Assembly (NCBI GenBank): GCA_038363925.1
Contig: JAQQWL010000008.1
Coordinates: 2,480,001 to 2,544,000 of the forward strand
DNA from: Apiospora phragmitis
Taxonomy: Eukaryota > Ascomycota > Sordariomycetes > Amphisphaeriales > Apiosporaceae
Reading direction: 5' to 3'
Length of the DNA stretch: 64,000 nt
Of the stretch, positions 1-11,976 are shown in pieces. A program made the translations under genes and the position numbers. The first letter of the stretch is position 1. Each line of letters opens with the position of its first letter. A model generated the notes under the pieces. It made no database searches and was not told where the DNA came from. It was given only the letters and a program-made list of their open reading frames with translations.

Positions 1-3000
1 GACGGACAGGTATCGACGATTGCCTTGCGGAGCAGAGGCAGCTGGCCAGTGGCATTCACACGGCCCTATCTTCCCTTCTTGTAGTGTATGGGTCATGTAC
101 ACAGCCTTGTTTTATCAACCATATTTTGGCTGCGCAGCTCAGCGGCACGCCTACACCATTACAGTTTGGCCGAACTACCACAACATGTGCATAGCGGGCG
201 ACATTTGCATTTGCATCACGATGATGACTCGCGGGAGTCAATGATAGAGAATACCGGCGTGTGCGGGTCGGTTGGTGATTTCAGAAAAAAGGAACCCGGA
301 TCATCTTTCTTTTCGTTACCAGTCTTGGGACAATCCTTGTCCATCGGTCTCGGGTCAATAAGGATTTCCATGCACAACAAGATCTCGGTTTTTCTTTACG
401 ATTCTTTTCTTCGATTCTTTTTTCCTGGCGATGGATGTGGCTTTTTCTTTCGCACAGCGTCTCTTAAATCTGGATTGGCCAAGAAGCAACCATGCAGAGT
501 TTTCCATGCTGTGCGACATCAGGCGATTGAGGCCTTGCCTCAGGGAGAGAGGTATGACGAAGCGTGGTCATGCGCATGTTTTCATGTAGACTCCAATCGT
601 CTTTTCACTATGTTACTAGACGGTTTCAATGGAAATACTTCATGATTTTTCAACCACTTCTGCTTCTCCAACATCTGCGACTACAGTGATGCGCCCAAAT
701 GATATCTTGCTTGTAGTTGGTCTAATGTGTACGTTTGTTTGCATTTCTTTAGCGGTCCCGTCCGAGACAACCACGTTGCATCTCATCTAGCAACTGGGGC
801 CATCCCTGGGTAGATCTGATCTGTCACATAAATGACCCGAGTTGCAGGGAGCGAGGTCTAGACCACTGTTGCCCCTTGGCCCTTGTTAGCCTGTGGCCAA
901 TCCTACATCACCTCGTTGTAGCAAACAAAGATGCGCCCTACCTGAGACTGTCCCTGCAATCATCAATCACCCTGGGCCCAAGGGTCTCTTCGTATTCATT
1001 CTCTCTCATTTTGTCACTGGTGGCTCCCTCATCCAATTCAAAAAGAAGGGTGAGCATAACTTGCTACTCCCTTCGTATTGGTATTATGGAGAGTATTTCG
1101 CCGGCTTTCACGAGATTGACGAGTACGTGTATTATTATCGGTGCGGGCACTATTGAAGCGAAAACGTTTTGCTATTCATTGTGGCAGCGGCAGTGATGCG
1201 CACCGTCTTTCAACTGATCTCCTCTTTCATTGCTTGATTCAATAGTTTCTCTCTAACCGCCACTCAGGCAGCCATGCCAGCGGCGCTCATCATGCTTGGT
1301 TCAGGGTCTACGCGGCAGTTTCGAGTACACTCTCTTTGAGCTGTTGCAGCCCAGCTAGTGGCGGCTGGCCGGCTGTCATGTGAAGGCAAAAAAGGACGGT
1401 GAACCGTTTGAGGCGCCTGGGTAGTCTCCCCCAACGGGAGAGGGGGAGGGAGCTGTCAAGATGATAAAGTTCAATCAATTAACTTAAGCACTCCTCTCTC
1501 CTTTCTTTCCACTCAATAAGCAGCAGCGCCTCGCGCCTCGCGCCCCTGTGTGGTAGAGGACGGACGAGGGCGTGCTACGGTTTCGTGGAGGCGCATGGTT
1601 ATCGGCAAGCCGGGAGGAGGGCTTAGCCAGGGGGGAAAAAGGCTCAACACCGGTAGTTTGACTGGCTGGTGGTGGTGGTGGCGACTGTAAACTATCAACG
1701 GGGCACTCGTGATGTCTATTGTGCACGTTTGATGCGGCCGCTGCAACGCCTTTCTTTTTACCAGGAGGTGGTGTGCTTGTAGTATAGGGTCTGCTTAGCT
1801 GGGGAGCGCAGCTGTTGGTCTCTATCTGCGACGGCTAGCTTGGACCGGCTGGGCTGGATGATGATGCCGGGACTGCCGGATGGACAAGTCATGGCTTGTG
1901 TGTATCCGGGTCGTTGTTCATATACGTACGGCTAGGTGGCTGGCTGTAAGCTTTCAGTCATGTCGCAATCTGATACCGAACCAGTTACCCCAACCCACGA
2001 GCCAGTGATAGAGAGGATGTCGGCTATGGGGAAAAGTTGATCAGACCGCCGTCGTCATTCGTGACGGGCTGAAGCCGAACTGCTTGACACGGCGGCACGT
2101 GGTGGCTATGTTAGCGATTCGCATTTTAGGCCAGGGTGGTTATATCGTTTCGCCCCTCGGGTTAGCTGGCTGGCTGGCGGGCCCCCAAAACCCCTCAACT
2201 GTCGTACCCTGCCGGCTCAGTCTGCGCCTCGCCTTGCCTTATTGTCCGGCATGCGCTAGAGACATCTTTGTTGGGCGAGCTTCATCTCTCGGGACTAGGG
2301 CCGCAACGTGACGGGTTCCTTTTGGATACCGATATCCGGTCCTGATGGCCACTCCGCTCCGAAACCCACTTACACGAGCCTTGGAGAGCGGGGCGGACCC
2401 GAGCGAGGGGGGGGCAGTGTACTGAATACGAGCAAGACTCCTCTCGGGTGCCTTCATGATGCACACCCTCCACAAAGCTTCCACGCTCATTCGGGCGGCA
2501 GTGAGAGAAGGAATACATCGTTCGTCGTCGGAAGGAGACACGCCTCCTCATTGAGGATACCTGTCATGCAGGCGATCCTAGTTCATCCCGGCAAAAGCCG
2601 CTTTGAGGGAGTTCTTGCCAACTCGTGTTGAAAGATGCGTCCCCGGTGCCTCGGTCTTGGCGAGAGTATCGAAGACCAGTCCTCATCGAATCGATTCGTG
2701 ATACGATGTGGCAGATGGCCAGAATCCTGCTTTCGGGTCGTCGGTCGTGTTGGTGGTACGAGGTACCCCAGTGTCGCGGATGGGGTCTACTCGAAGGCGG
2801 AAGTGAACGATGTGCTGACGGCAGCACACTTCGACCTCCTCGCATTTCTCCAGTTTCCGGGCAGGCTTTCTCATCGATGGCGTGTGCACGTGAAACCCGC
2901 ACGAAGTCACAGCAATACTTCGGACCGGCGCCTGGCACGGTTTCGGTAAAAGACTGCCAGCAGCTCGGCCCGGAACGGACACGGACGGGCCACCGTTGAT

Positions 3001-3699
3001 CATGCGTACGCCCGCAATGGAGGTTTAAAGCATCAAAAGGTCGTTGCCATAACCCAGAGCCAGCGAAGTAAGCCAATAGAGATGAGAACCAGGCGCTGAT
3101 GTCTGTAGGAGTCAATGCTGGGGGCTAGACTGGCAAGGAACGCAACGTGGTAGGGTATCGTGGAAGCGCAGCACAAATCACGTTGAGTGTATACGCTTGT
3201 AGTAATAGTAGTAGGGACATGACCAACGTAATTTACGAGCATATCCTCGTGTCACAGATGACTCTTCTTCAACCAACCCAATAAAGGTAGGCAGTTTGTA
3301 CACCCAGCGGCAAGCCGTAGGCCGCGGGCCTGTCGTGCCCCCCCGCATCTGCAAGGGCCCTCCCTGCCTGACCTTTCTTTCAACGGCATCAAAACAAATA
3401 CGTACACGACGTGGCATGAAGTGACGTAGCCCCAGTCCAAATCCAAATAAAAGCAAACTCCGCACCAGCAAGCCGCCAGTAAGATATCTATACCAACACC
3501 TAGTGCCCTTGATCATTCATTCATATATCATATGCCTTGTGAATCCGCTTTCCCAGGTGTACCCAAAATCTTCAACCCAGCACCGACCAGTGGTAGAAGA
3601 AGATGTGGGAACAGCACGCCAGCACCAGAGCAGCCAAGTCGCTAATGCCCAAATGCATTGCTGTCCAACCCCGAAGGCCCAGGCAGCATCGCGTGGCCA
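1..3699. other. Gene-free leader region
   Basis: I see no supportable gene here. Open frames on both strands are short, overlap each other and have no recognisable domain, signal peptide or intron-linked continuation. The stretch is of mixed composition with pyrimidine-rich patches (for example about 1490-1515). It may be a long upstream region of a gene outside the window. Confidence 0.5.
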
Positions 3700-3957
3700 T
3701 CAAAGAAAGAACCCTGGAAACTCCTGCCTTCTAGAAAAGAGAACATCCATATAAACACGGGCGTTTCCTGCTGCAATACTTTCCATGAACCCATGTACAT
3801 CGAACGCCGGCGCTGAACACCCGAACTCCTTGTTCTTCTTAACGCCGACATCAGGAAAGAAAGCAGACCATCCCGACAACATGCCACCTGCGGAGTCTGT
3901 AAAGTATTGCTGATAGGTATGCTTGCATACCGTTAAATCGAGTTGAATGCCTGGAGT
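3700..3957 (-). pseudogene. Possible coding remnant, unrecognised
   Basis: One minus-strand frame from about 3957 down to a stop at 3700 reads like real protein rather than noise: it contains GGMLSGWSAFFPD, CSAPAFDVHGF and NARVYMDVLFS with balanced composition. Upstream the frame meets a stop just before 3957, and I cannot find an intron or start that completes a gene. It could be the last exon of a small gene, or the relic of one. I do not recognise the family. Confidence 0.25.
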
Positions 3958-4149
3958 CTCCAGCTACCTCGTCGACAGATGCAATTCCGGGCTTGGGTGG
4001 TAGTAATCATAGCGAGGTTAAGGGTGCGGCAAGAACATCGACGATATCCTTCCCATTTCGTGAGTTGTGAAGCCTGAGCAGGGGTGTGCGCTGGTCATAT
4101 AACCGGCCGCGTTTCGGCCAGAAAGGGGTTCTTGTTTCTGAAGGCGTCC

Positions 4150-5377
4150 CTAGAAAGGTCTTCTTTTGGTCTTTGCCCTTTCGACGAAAAGTTCGGCCAT
4201 GTCGAGCAATACGCCATGTTGGCGCAAGTCGAGGTCCTCGTCGCTACTACGAACGCTCCGCCTGCTTGACGCTGCTTCAGAGACATCATCGCGATCTCGC
4301 ACACTCGATGCCGCTTGACTCCTAGACGATGTCTGGCGCGCAGCCGCCGCGGTCGTCGCTGGGTTTCCACTGTCAGCTCTCTCGAACGAGGAAACATCCG
4401 TGCTGGCAAGCCAATCAATCAGACTCACAAGAATTGACGGTTGACTCGTGGAAATAGTCTTCCGTGTGGTAGTCGGGTTTGTATGTCCCAAACAGCAGTA
4501 CAGTTGTCTCGGTCAGATGCATGTCGTACTCAATGTCCTCGACGAATACGACTGCGTCGTGTTGCTCGTCGAGAAGCTCCAATGCGATCTCCAATCGAGT
4601 ACCCGGCTCATTTGCAAACCCACATTGTCCTGCGACCTTGGTCGATATGCAATTTCGGGTGCCGCGGGTCGTCTTATATGTCAATATGTACCGCGATCGC
4701 TCTTTCTTTGAGCCAAATCTTGAAGGGGATGAGACGCCGTTGCTGAAACAGACAGCAAGCGAATCGTCAGCCGATCGGAAACATTAATGCGACAATGAAG
4801 GAGGAGGATGACACTATTTGCGTCGAACAATACGGTGAAATGGAAGACTGACTATCTCGGAAGCAGGGCTACTATCAGCCACGGAGCTGGAGGTGGGTGG
4901 GGTCGAGGGCGAGACGGAGCCCATTTCACTCGCGGTGGTTCTGGATGCGCCCGACGCAATGGAGGGCGCCGCCCGAGGACGAGGTCGCCAGTGTTTCATG
5001 CACCTGTCGACAAAGAAAACATTGATCTTGGTCCCGTCTTTTTGCAAAAAGTCCATGGCCTCGACATAGGCCTTCATCTTCTCCAGGTCCTCGAAGTCGG
5101 GCTCCTCAGCGAGTCTTTCGCGGATCTCGCGTTCGATGAGGAAGAGTTCGGTCCCGCGCTGCGCCGTGCCAGGCTTACATCCCTCCCCGACAATCTTGGG
5201 TGTCCACCACCGCAGCATCGACGTCACCCAATCTTGAAAGTGGCAAGAGGTCGGATCTCGGAAGGGGCTATGTTGCTTGTTAATAGCGACAAAGGGGGAT
5301 ATGCCCGACGGCAACTATGGGCGTTTGTAGGACGGAGGCCTTCGCTGTTGGGCGGGCGTCGTCGTGACATGCGACAT
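4150..5377 (-). CDS. Hypothetical multi-exon protein
   Basis: Family not recognised. The first exon reads from an ATG at 5377, but an in-frame TAG at 5315-5317 interrupts it; the open part after that stop (5314 down to about 4830) includes DWVTSMLRWWTPKIVGEG and an acidic helix ERLAEEPDFEDLEKMKAY. A plausible intron ends in TTTCAG near 4745. The next exon (about 4744-4440) stays in frame from SKKERSRYILTYKTTRGTRN to LTETTVLLFGTYKPDY, which looks truly coding. A third segment, Ser/Asp-rich (SSDEDLDLRQHG), ends at a stop at 4150, but I could not settle the junction into it. The TAG may be a sequence error, a nonsense mutation or evidence that the start lies elsewhere. Ser/Thr-rich stretches follow the first domain. 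Confidence 0.5.
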
Positions 5378-6136
5378 AGCCGGTAGCTGGGGAATCGGGT
5401 AGGGATTGCGCGCGGGCTATCAAGGCAGGATTAAGGATGAACCTGCATCGGATATCGGCAGCTACGAATGGCTAGAGAAAGACCGTCGCCTTGGCGGGTG
5501 GAAATGTCAAGAGAAACAAAGCGAAAAGATGGGAAAGGGGACGAATTCGATTGAATTGGAGTAGGTGGGATATGAAATTCGATGCGAACTGCGAGGGAAC
5601 GATGAGAGACGATGGAAGATGACGGCCGGGCGGGGGGGGGGGCAGATAGGATAATGACTGTGCTGCGCTGGAATAGTTCAAATGTCCAGGCGGTTACTAC
5701 ATTCAGCTGCTATCCCACCTGACCACTGAACTCCGATGATTCAGATGGCCCTGTCAGGCTACCCGTCCGGGGTAAAGGACAGTCTGATTGGCCAGACGGG
5801 TTTGACATCCCTTAATACCAGACCTGATAATCAGCTGGATGAGGGGCAGCTTCAAGGGAGGCGGAGGGAGGTTCGAAGAATGCCCAAACTCACTGCATCT
5901 TTTGCACCAAAGCCGCTGCAAGGCAACTGGGCCATTCCATCCTAATGTTTGCTATATTCCTATACCCAAGGTACGGCGTATATATACTTCTGACTTACAT
6001 TGATGTAGTGATCGAAAGCAGCCGATAAGTAAATCCACCGAGGCGAACGAACCCCCAAGACTTGCCCCGCCAATTTTACTTATGACGTGCATCTAAGTCG
6101 ATTTATCCCTTGCTTTGCCTACAGCGCGCGGACTAC
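5378..6136. other. Intergenic region
   Basis: No gene seen. It holds a G tract near 5632-5642. It lies between the ends of two genes, one leftward with its 5' end here and one whose 3' end is at 6137. Confidence 0.45.
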
Positions 6137-6813
6137 CTATCGACTTTCCTTCTTACGCGACCTTGATCCTTCCGTCTTAGTCTTGCCTTTCTCGTCCCGA
6201 TCTCGCTGGCTCTTGCGCACCTTTCTCTTGATCTCTTGCGCATCCTGTTCGTTCTTTGCCTCTCCTGCAACCATCTCATCCTCATCTTTCTTCTGTCAAT
6301 AATACGTTAGCCAATTTGCATACCACGACATGCCACTAGATTACGAACCGTCATCTTCCTTTCGACCACGAAGACGCGCGCAGTCGCGTTTTGTGGTGCT
6401 TCGTCACACACATCGCGGGCCCGACCGTTGGCATTGACGAATTTCTCGCCCAGGATCACGTCGATGTCAGACTTCTCCGGCGCAATGTAGTATCGGTCCC
6501 AGTACGTCTTCTTATCCCGTCCCACCATGGTGAAGTACACGACCTGGTTCGCCCGGTACTTCTTCCCCTGGAAGTCGGTGAAGCTTTCGGTGTCGCTCTT
6601 GTCCAGCTGCTCAATGTCCAACTTGAACCGCCTGGCCAGGCTCGGATGGATCCAGTTGACGGGGGTGCCCGTGTCGTCTCGGAATCTCGCGTCGCGCGGT
6701 TCCCGGTTGTCCTTGGACAGGATGCGGCCCCACAAGTCGGCCTGGTGGTGGGTTTTGGTTTCCACCACCTTCGGAGTTGTTGCCGGGCGGGTTTTACTCG
6801 GTGGCGAAGCCAT
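6137..6813 (-). CDS. Retropepsin-like (DTG) aspartyl protease-fold protein
   Basis: Two exons, 6813-6349 and 6292-6137, joined by an intron with donor GTTCGT, branch-like GCTAAC and acceptor GACAG, give 206 aa. Residues about 41-110 look like a retropepsin fold: DDTGTPVNWIHPSLARRFKL carries the catalytic-type DTG (residues 47-49) and the usual hydrophobic run into L..RF.L, and DIDVILGEKFV matches the ILG strand that closes such folds. The C-terminal exon is a highly charged Lys/Arg/Glu tail (KRKVRKSQRDRDEKGK), probably disordered or nucleic-acid binding. There is no signal peptide, reverse transcriptase or integrase nearby, so it is a stand-alone gene rather than a live retroelement. Whether it cleaves anything is not shown: only one DTG is present, so activity would need a dimer. 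The family assignment is by motif only. Confidence 0.6.
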
Positions 6814-7511
6814 GGCCGACGATCAAGATCAGGAGGACCCCACGTATCACACGCCTATTATAGATAAAGATCTGACCTTCAAAGTAACGATGCGCAGGAA
6901 CACTGGAGTAGTGGGTGCCCTAGATATTCGTAAAGAAATCAATTCAACAGAGTTAACCACCCAGGAACCCGGGGACACTGCACTATAAAATCTGCCGGTG
7001 AGGCTTCGGCTGACGCTGGGGCGCGGACTATGATACGGAGCCAGCTTGAGTGGATTGCCTCATTGGGACGTGTCAAGGAAGACAGTTGCCTGGACGCCTG
7101 AGGAAGGGGATCGATCGTATGGATTGAGACGGATTGATGCCCAAACCAAGATCGTATCAACTCCCGCAGCGCTTTGCCCATGATGGTGGTGGAGGTGGGG
7201 GGGGGGGGTGGTCCTGCATTACCATAGGTGAATGCCATTGCGCCCATGAACACCCTGACGAAGTCGCAATGCACGCCATAACCCATCTTACCAATGATAT
7301 ACCCTTAACCTTCCGAGCCGTGTGAGCCTGCCAGAAAGCCTTGCTGCGGCCCAACGCAACATCGTCAAATCATACATGCACGCACTCGGATACTATGCAG
7401 ACAGTCAACCTTTTGCCCCCGAAAATGCCGTCGCCGTTCTTCCGTCAAAACATTGTACTATGCATCATCTCATCTCATGCTATGTTGTCGCATGCATCAG
7501 TAGGAGCCGAC
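6814..7511. other. Divergent intergenic region with G tract
   Basis: Probable shared promoter region between the leftward retropepsin-like gene and the rightward DUF6594 gene. It contains a run of 12 G at 7197-7208. No gene seen. Confidence 0.45.
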
Positions 7512-8694
7512 ATGACTGAAGGATACGCCAAGATCAGCCAATTGATGGGATGCCAGGACACCTGTGCCATATACCGACGCTTCCGGCGGCTCAACTCCCT
7601 GAACCTGCTGTATCTCCAGGCCGAGCTCACGCAGCTGGAAGAGGAGCTCGAGAGCATCGCGAAGAGAGATGCTGCCGACCCGGAGCGGCGCTTCCACGCC
7701 AAGGACTGGTGGTCGCTGTCGCAGCACAATGACGACGATGAAGAGGATGAGGATGCCGCAGAGCAGTGGGAAAAGGTCCTCGAGATCCGGGAGAAGCTCG
7801 AGCAGTATAGTTAGCAGTTTCCGCATCCATCTCCAGTCACAGAATTTCTTTCCGAGGCCGTGTATCATACTGAGGCCGAGAACTAATTCGAAAGTACGTT
7901 CGAGGGGGAACAGATGATACACTGCTTAAGCAGGCCAAAATCGCCAGACTGGGCGCTCCTGCTCTTCAGGACCTCGGCTTCCTGCGCGAGTGGTGGAAGC
8001 GTCCGCGTATGGGGTACTTCCCACTCATAGGTGCAGATCGCAACTCGTACACGGAACAGTACGAAAGGGATCTCGTCGCTGTGAAGGCTCGGTCTACCCC
8101 AGATCTGTTCACACGCTGGTTCAACGATGGACTGGTGTCCAAGTGGCACGGGTGGTTCGGGAGGACCGCCAAGGTAAGCTTCAGCACTCCCACCCCCTTT
8201 TCGTCTTTCGTCTCTTCTTCCAGAAGAAAAAAGGGGGGTTAAGATCATGGAGAGTGCTGGCTGGTTGACTGACGGAACACCACACTCGGAACAGGACCAA
8301 ACCGAGCTCGGCATCGGCCACGGCATCTACGAGTACAGCGACGCCTGGCTCGCGGGCGCGGCCCGCGTCGTCGCCACCGTCATCGCCTCGCTGCTGCCCA
8401 CGTGCTCCGTCGTGCTCCAGTACTTCATCCGCGACGACCTCGCCAAGCTGGGCCTGGTCGTGCTCGCCTCGGCCGTCTTCGCGCTCGCGCTCGCGGTCAT
8501 GACCAACGCGCGCATGGTCGAGGTCTTTGCGGCTACTTCCGCGTACGTGGATTCTGACTTTGATAGTTTCTATTTTGCTGACGCTGAACCCTTCCTTTTC
8601 TTCCTTCTTGCTCGGGTGAATGTGAGATGTCGGGAGGCTTGAAAGGGTATCTAATCTGAAACCGATCAGTGTAGGATTTCTCGCGGTGGAGTGA
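7512..8694 (+). CDS. DUF6594 family membrane protein
   Basis: Four exons, 7512-7809, 7914-8173, 8295-8542 and 8670-8694, join in phase to 276 aa. The order is that of DUF6594 proteins: an N-terminal GY.KIS.LMG...AIYRRF block, LNLLYLQAELTQLEEELESI, the conserved WWSLS, a helix EKVLEIREKLEQYN, then FLREWW, FTRWFNDGLVSKWHGWFGR, and at the C-terminus two hydrophobic spans (VVATVIASLLPTCSVVLQYF and GLVVLASAVFALALAVMTNA) ending EVFAATSA. Donors GTTAGC, GTAAGC and GTACGT were chosen because each keeps phase and continues the family pattern. The acidic DDDEEDEDAAEQ insert lies between the coiled-coil parts. Function of the family is not established; it is abundant in filamentous ascomycetes, is predicted membrane-bound and often sits in accessory regions. 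Confidence 0.85.
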
Positions 8695-10192
8695 ATAATA
8701 ACAACTACGGCTTTAGAAGATTGCTGATATCTCTCATCTGAGTAGTTATGCTGCCGTCAACGTGGTATTTCTTACGAACACGGCCGTCGAGATACTAGGT
8801 TAGGTGGCCGTTAGGACCGAAGCAACGGTCGAGACCTCATGTGTCTCGGTACTGCCATTGGAACGGCGGTTATCTGAATGCCGAGACCAGAGCCCCATTG
8901 GTTGCGAATCGGTCTTTGCACTATTCTGGAAGGACTCTACTTCTCTTGTTTGAGCCACTAGAAATTTCTGCACTGAAAGAGTAGGCACGAACATAATATC
9001 GGTGGACTCGATCAGCTGTCGTGTGTGGCCTCGTTCTCGCCCTTGGTGGATGCTTCCGTGTATGTCGCTCAGTAGGGATAGTACTCAACCACAAACAAAC
9101 CAAATGGCATTCCGTCTGGATTGGAACTGCGAATTCAACCACTGAAATGCAGTTGGTTCATATAGTATTCCGGTCCGTCGAAGTATATTTCGCAATTGGT
9201 ATCAATGATTCGTCGTGCCACGACGCTGCAGTTTGTATGGATAAGCGGTCTTTGTCATACGGTGAGATTGCTAGGAAGAGGAGAGGAGAGACGTGATAAA
9301 TCTTTACTTGAGTTGCTCAGAAAGAAATGAGTCCGTACCACATGTTGTATTAGAAGAAACCCTTGCTGAGTTTGCTTGGTTCTATCCCTTGCGTGCTCGG
9401 ATTTACGCGCCCTGTATCTGATGCCTGCCATTATCAAGTAGCCTAGGACTCAGGGCCAACGGGACCCACTGATACGACGGCAGGTATGACCCCATAGGAT
9501 CAGATTCACGGAACAATCTCGTTGGATAGGGAGGAATATGCGTGATTGCGAATATTTCTTTGTTGAGGCGGTGGAAGGCGAAGAGAGGTCAGCGAGCTCC
9601 GGCTCCTTTGGTGGACAAGCTTGCAACACCCACATGATGAGAAGGCGGGAAGTCAGCTCGGTCATTGGTAGGGATCATGGGCCTAAGGAGGACTGCATGC
9701 AGTGGAATGTATCAAGGTTGTGTTGGGCGTGCCATGCCATGCCAGTCATTCTCCTACTCCTACGCGTTTGCGGGCGTTTCTGACCCCTGGACTACGATGC
9801 GTTTGTCCGGAGCTTTCTCCGGTCCAGCCCACCAGGCAGGGGAAACAAATATATTTTGTGCTGTTGCTACTGAGTTTATGAATTAAGTCTGTATTGGAAC
9901 AAACCGTGAGACCTTCTCGTACCTGCGATTGCTGATGGGTATATATATATATATATATATATATCCGGTGGTGTATCAGATCACCTGAGAGTTGGCGGTT
10001 CTTGGTGGTTAAAACACACAAACGACTGATTCGAACCAAGCATGTCTTCACAGTGTTATAAATATGTGGTGGTTTTCCATCCAAAGAACCATATTGGGGA
10101 AAGATTAGCCCTATGTTGCAGTATCTACATGACCGTCCATAAGAGAACGCCACAATACCAGTCAACCAACTCGAATATAAGAGAGAGCCAAA
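8695..10192. other. Intergenic region
   Basis: No convincing gene. Frames are short and unsupported. It includes a TA microsatellite (9940-9964, listed separately). Confidence 0.45.
9940..9964. repeat. (TA)n microsatellite
   Basis: About twelve uninterrupted TA units in intergenic DNA. A likely site of length variation. Confidence 0.95.
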
Positions 10193-10393
10193 ATGCCAGG
10201 AGGTGTGTTGAACCAGTTCTCATGCATACACCAGTACACCTACGACTGCGGAGAAATGGTATTCGTTAACGGCATCGCCTGTGCTTCGTGTATTGTAAGT
10301 CTCGTTGCTTGCTACTACGCTTCGTAATTTTACACGGTAGCTAAGTCTTGTCAGGCGCAGGGCCGTGATTCAGGCCGACTGCTTCCTAAATGA
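10193..10393 (+). CDS. Tiny two-exon Cys-containing protein
   Basis: Exons 10193-10294 and 10355-10393 give a 46-aa product. The donor (TATT|GTAAGT) is perfect, the intron contains a GCTAAG-like branch, and the acceptor is GTCAG. The protein holds five cysteines in a short span (FSCIHQYTYDC then GIACASCI), resembling the very small metal- or disulfide-type Cys proteins common in fungi (pattern C..H..Y.C...). The start is preceded by an A-rich GCCAAA context. I do not recognise a named family. The second exon is short and basic; a missed further exon is possible. Confidence 0.4.
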
Positions 10394-11249
10394 TGATCGC
10401 TCGCCCGCCGGGTAGATGTACGACAGAGTCGAAAACAAGGCCCGGCAATCGGAGAGTACTGCATTGGCAGCAGTCATGGAGGGAGTGACGGATGGAAGCA
10501 GTGGGGAGGAATTTGGGAGGGGTGTTGTGTTGCGAAATCGTGGGGAAAGGGGGCGCGACGTCCACACTAGAGTTGCTTCACAGCCAACTTTGTTGATGCA
10601 ACTGGGAGATAAAGGTGTATGCTGGCCATCTAACTAGCACATGCGTGCTAATGATGCTTTATCCTTTCTTTCCTGTCCTTTTCTTTTCTTTATTTTTATC
10701 AAGTCGTAATAGGTGTGGAGCACCAAATATAAGGGAGCCCCTGAGAGGAAAACTGCTCACGACCGTAGCATTGTTCATAAGGTGCATAAATTAGGTTTAT
10801 GACAATATCGGCACACCAAGTCGAGAATCCTCGAGAGAATATTTCCTTTGTTTTCTGGTGACTTGGAGTGTCTTGTAAGGGGAAGTTGCTGCTCCGGTTC
10901 CCACAGGCTAATGAGTCCTCGTAGCTTCTTAAAATAGTTGGATTGTCTGAGACATCTCTCCCATTCTATGGCAATCCATTAAAACCAAGATGTTTCGGCA
11001 AGGGGCCTTCGAAGGCCGCAGAGCCAGTCTACTCATGTTTGAAACTATTTTATATATAGCTGTAGACTAAGCTACACTGCAATAATAATTAAGTTCTATT
11101 ATACCTGAACAACAGAGTCACAATAACACAAACGGCCCACGTCTTGATATCCCAGTGTGGGCTATCACAGTCAACTCCACAAAGATCAAGAACTCAACGG
11201 TCCTTTTCGGGGACACACATCAAAAGGAACCATACTAAGCCGAAAGGAA
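10394..11249. other. Intergenic region
   Basis: No gene seen. A/T-rich with pyrimidine-rich stretches near 10670-10700. Confidence 0.4.
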
Positions 11250-11976
11250 ATGAGAGACTACGTGTCCTACGGCCCTGCTCTTCTAATTTTAATATATTGG
11301 CTAGGAGAAGCAGCACTGGTTATACTATTTCTAGGAAATATTTTTCACGGTCTGTGGACAGCACCTGCCATACAGCAACCACCTCATGTACACCAAGACC
11401 CTCGCATGCGGATTTACTTCAGAGTTCGCTTTCTGAACGGCAGCAATGAGGAGCAAGAGCTTGTGAAAAGCCCTGTTGAAGAGCACGTCCACACGCTTGA
11501 CCTACCAATCCGGTTCACTTTCATGCCCTACTGGTACAGCGAGTCCTCCACCATTCGGATCAGATTCGCCGGCTCGGGCTATTCATCGAGTCTAGTTGGC
11601 TTGGGGGCAATGGATCGCAAGGCTCATGAGCCTACAATGACCTTGAACCTCAGTACTACCAACCAGCGAGTGACAGCAAACCATCTTGCACGAATTTGGC
11701 CATGCGTTGGGCCTTCAGCATTGCCATCAGCATCAGCACCCGAGCTCCAGAATCGTGTGGGACAGAGAAGCTTTGAAACGGCGCTATAAACACAGCGACG
11801 ATTTTATCCAGAAAAACTAAATCAACAAATTCCCGTGCCCCTGGTTCACACCGTATGATGAGGATTCGGTCATGCACTACGCCGTTGCCGTGGAGGATAC
11901 GTATAACCTTAGCACGCCGATCTCCCCCAAGAATGTATTTTCCCAAGGCGACAAGCGCCGCCTCAAGTTGATGTAA
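11250..11976 (+). pseudogene. Zincin-type metalloprotease, broken
   Basis: From an ATG at 11250 the frame has a hydrophobic N-terminal helix (LLILIYWLGEAALVILFLGN), then R.YFRVRFLNGSNEEQELVKS and STIRIRFAGSGYSSSLVG, the usual pre-catalytic region of fungal astacin/metzincin-like zincins. The zinc site HEFGHALGLQH (about 11689-11721) is present but in the next frame: an extra A in the AAA at 11678-11680 shifts the reading. After the zinc helix a TAA at 11818-11820 stops translation, although the same frame then continues with WFTPYDEDSVMHYAV, the Met-turn/Tyr region, to a stop at 11974-11976. One frameshift plus one nonsense codon make this a pseudogene unless both are sequence errors. The N-terminal helix implies a secreted or membrane-tethered ancestor. 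Confidence 0.7.

Noticed and set aside
2564..3115. Minus-strand 183-codon frame with overlapping plus-strand frames
   Set aside because: All overlapping frames are similarly long and unconserved in appearance; no start context or family.
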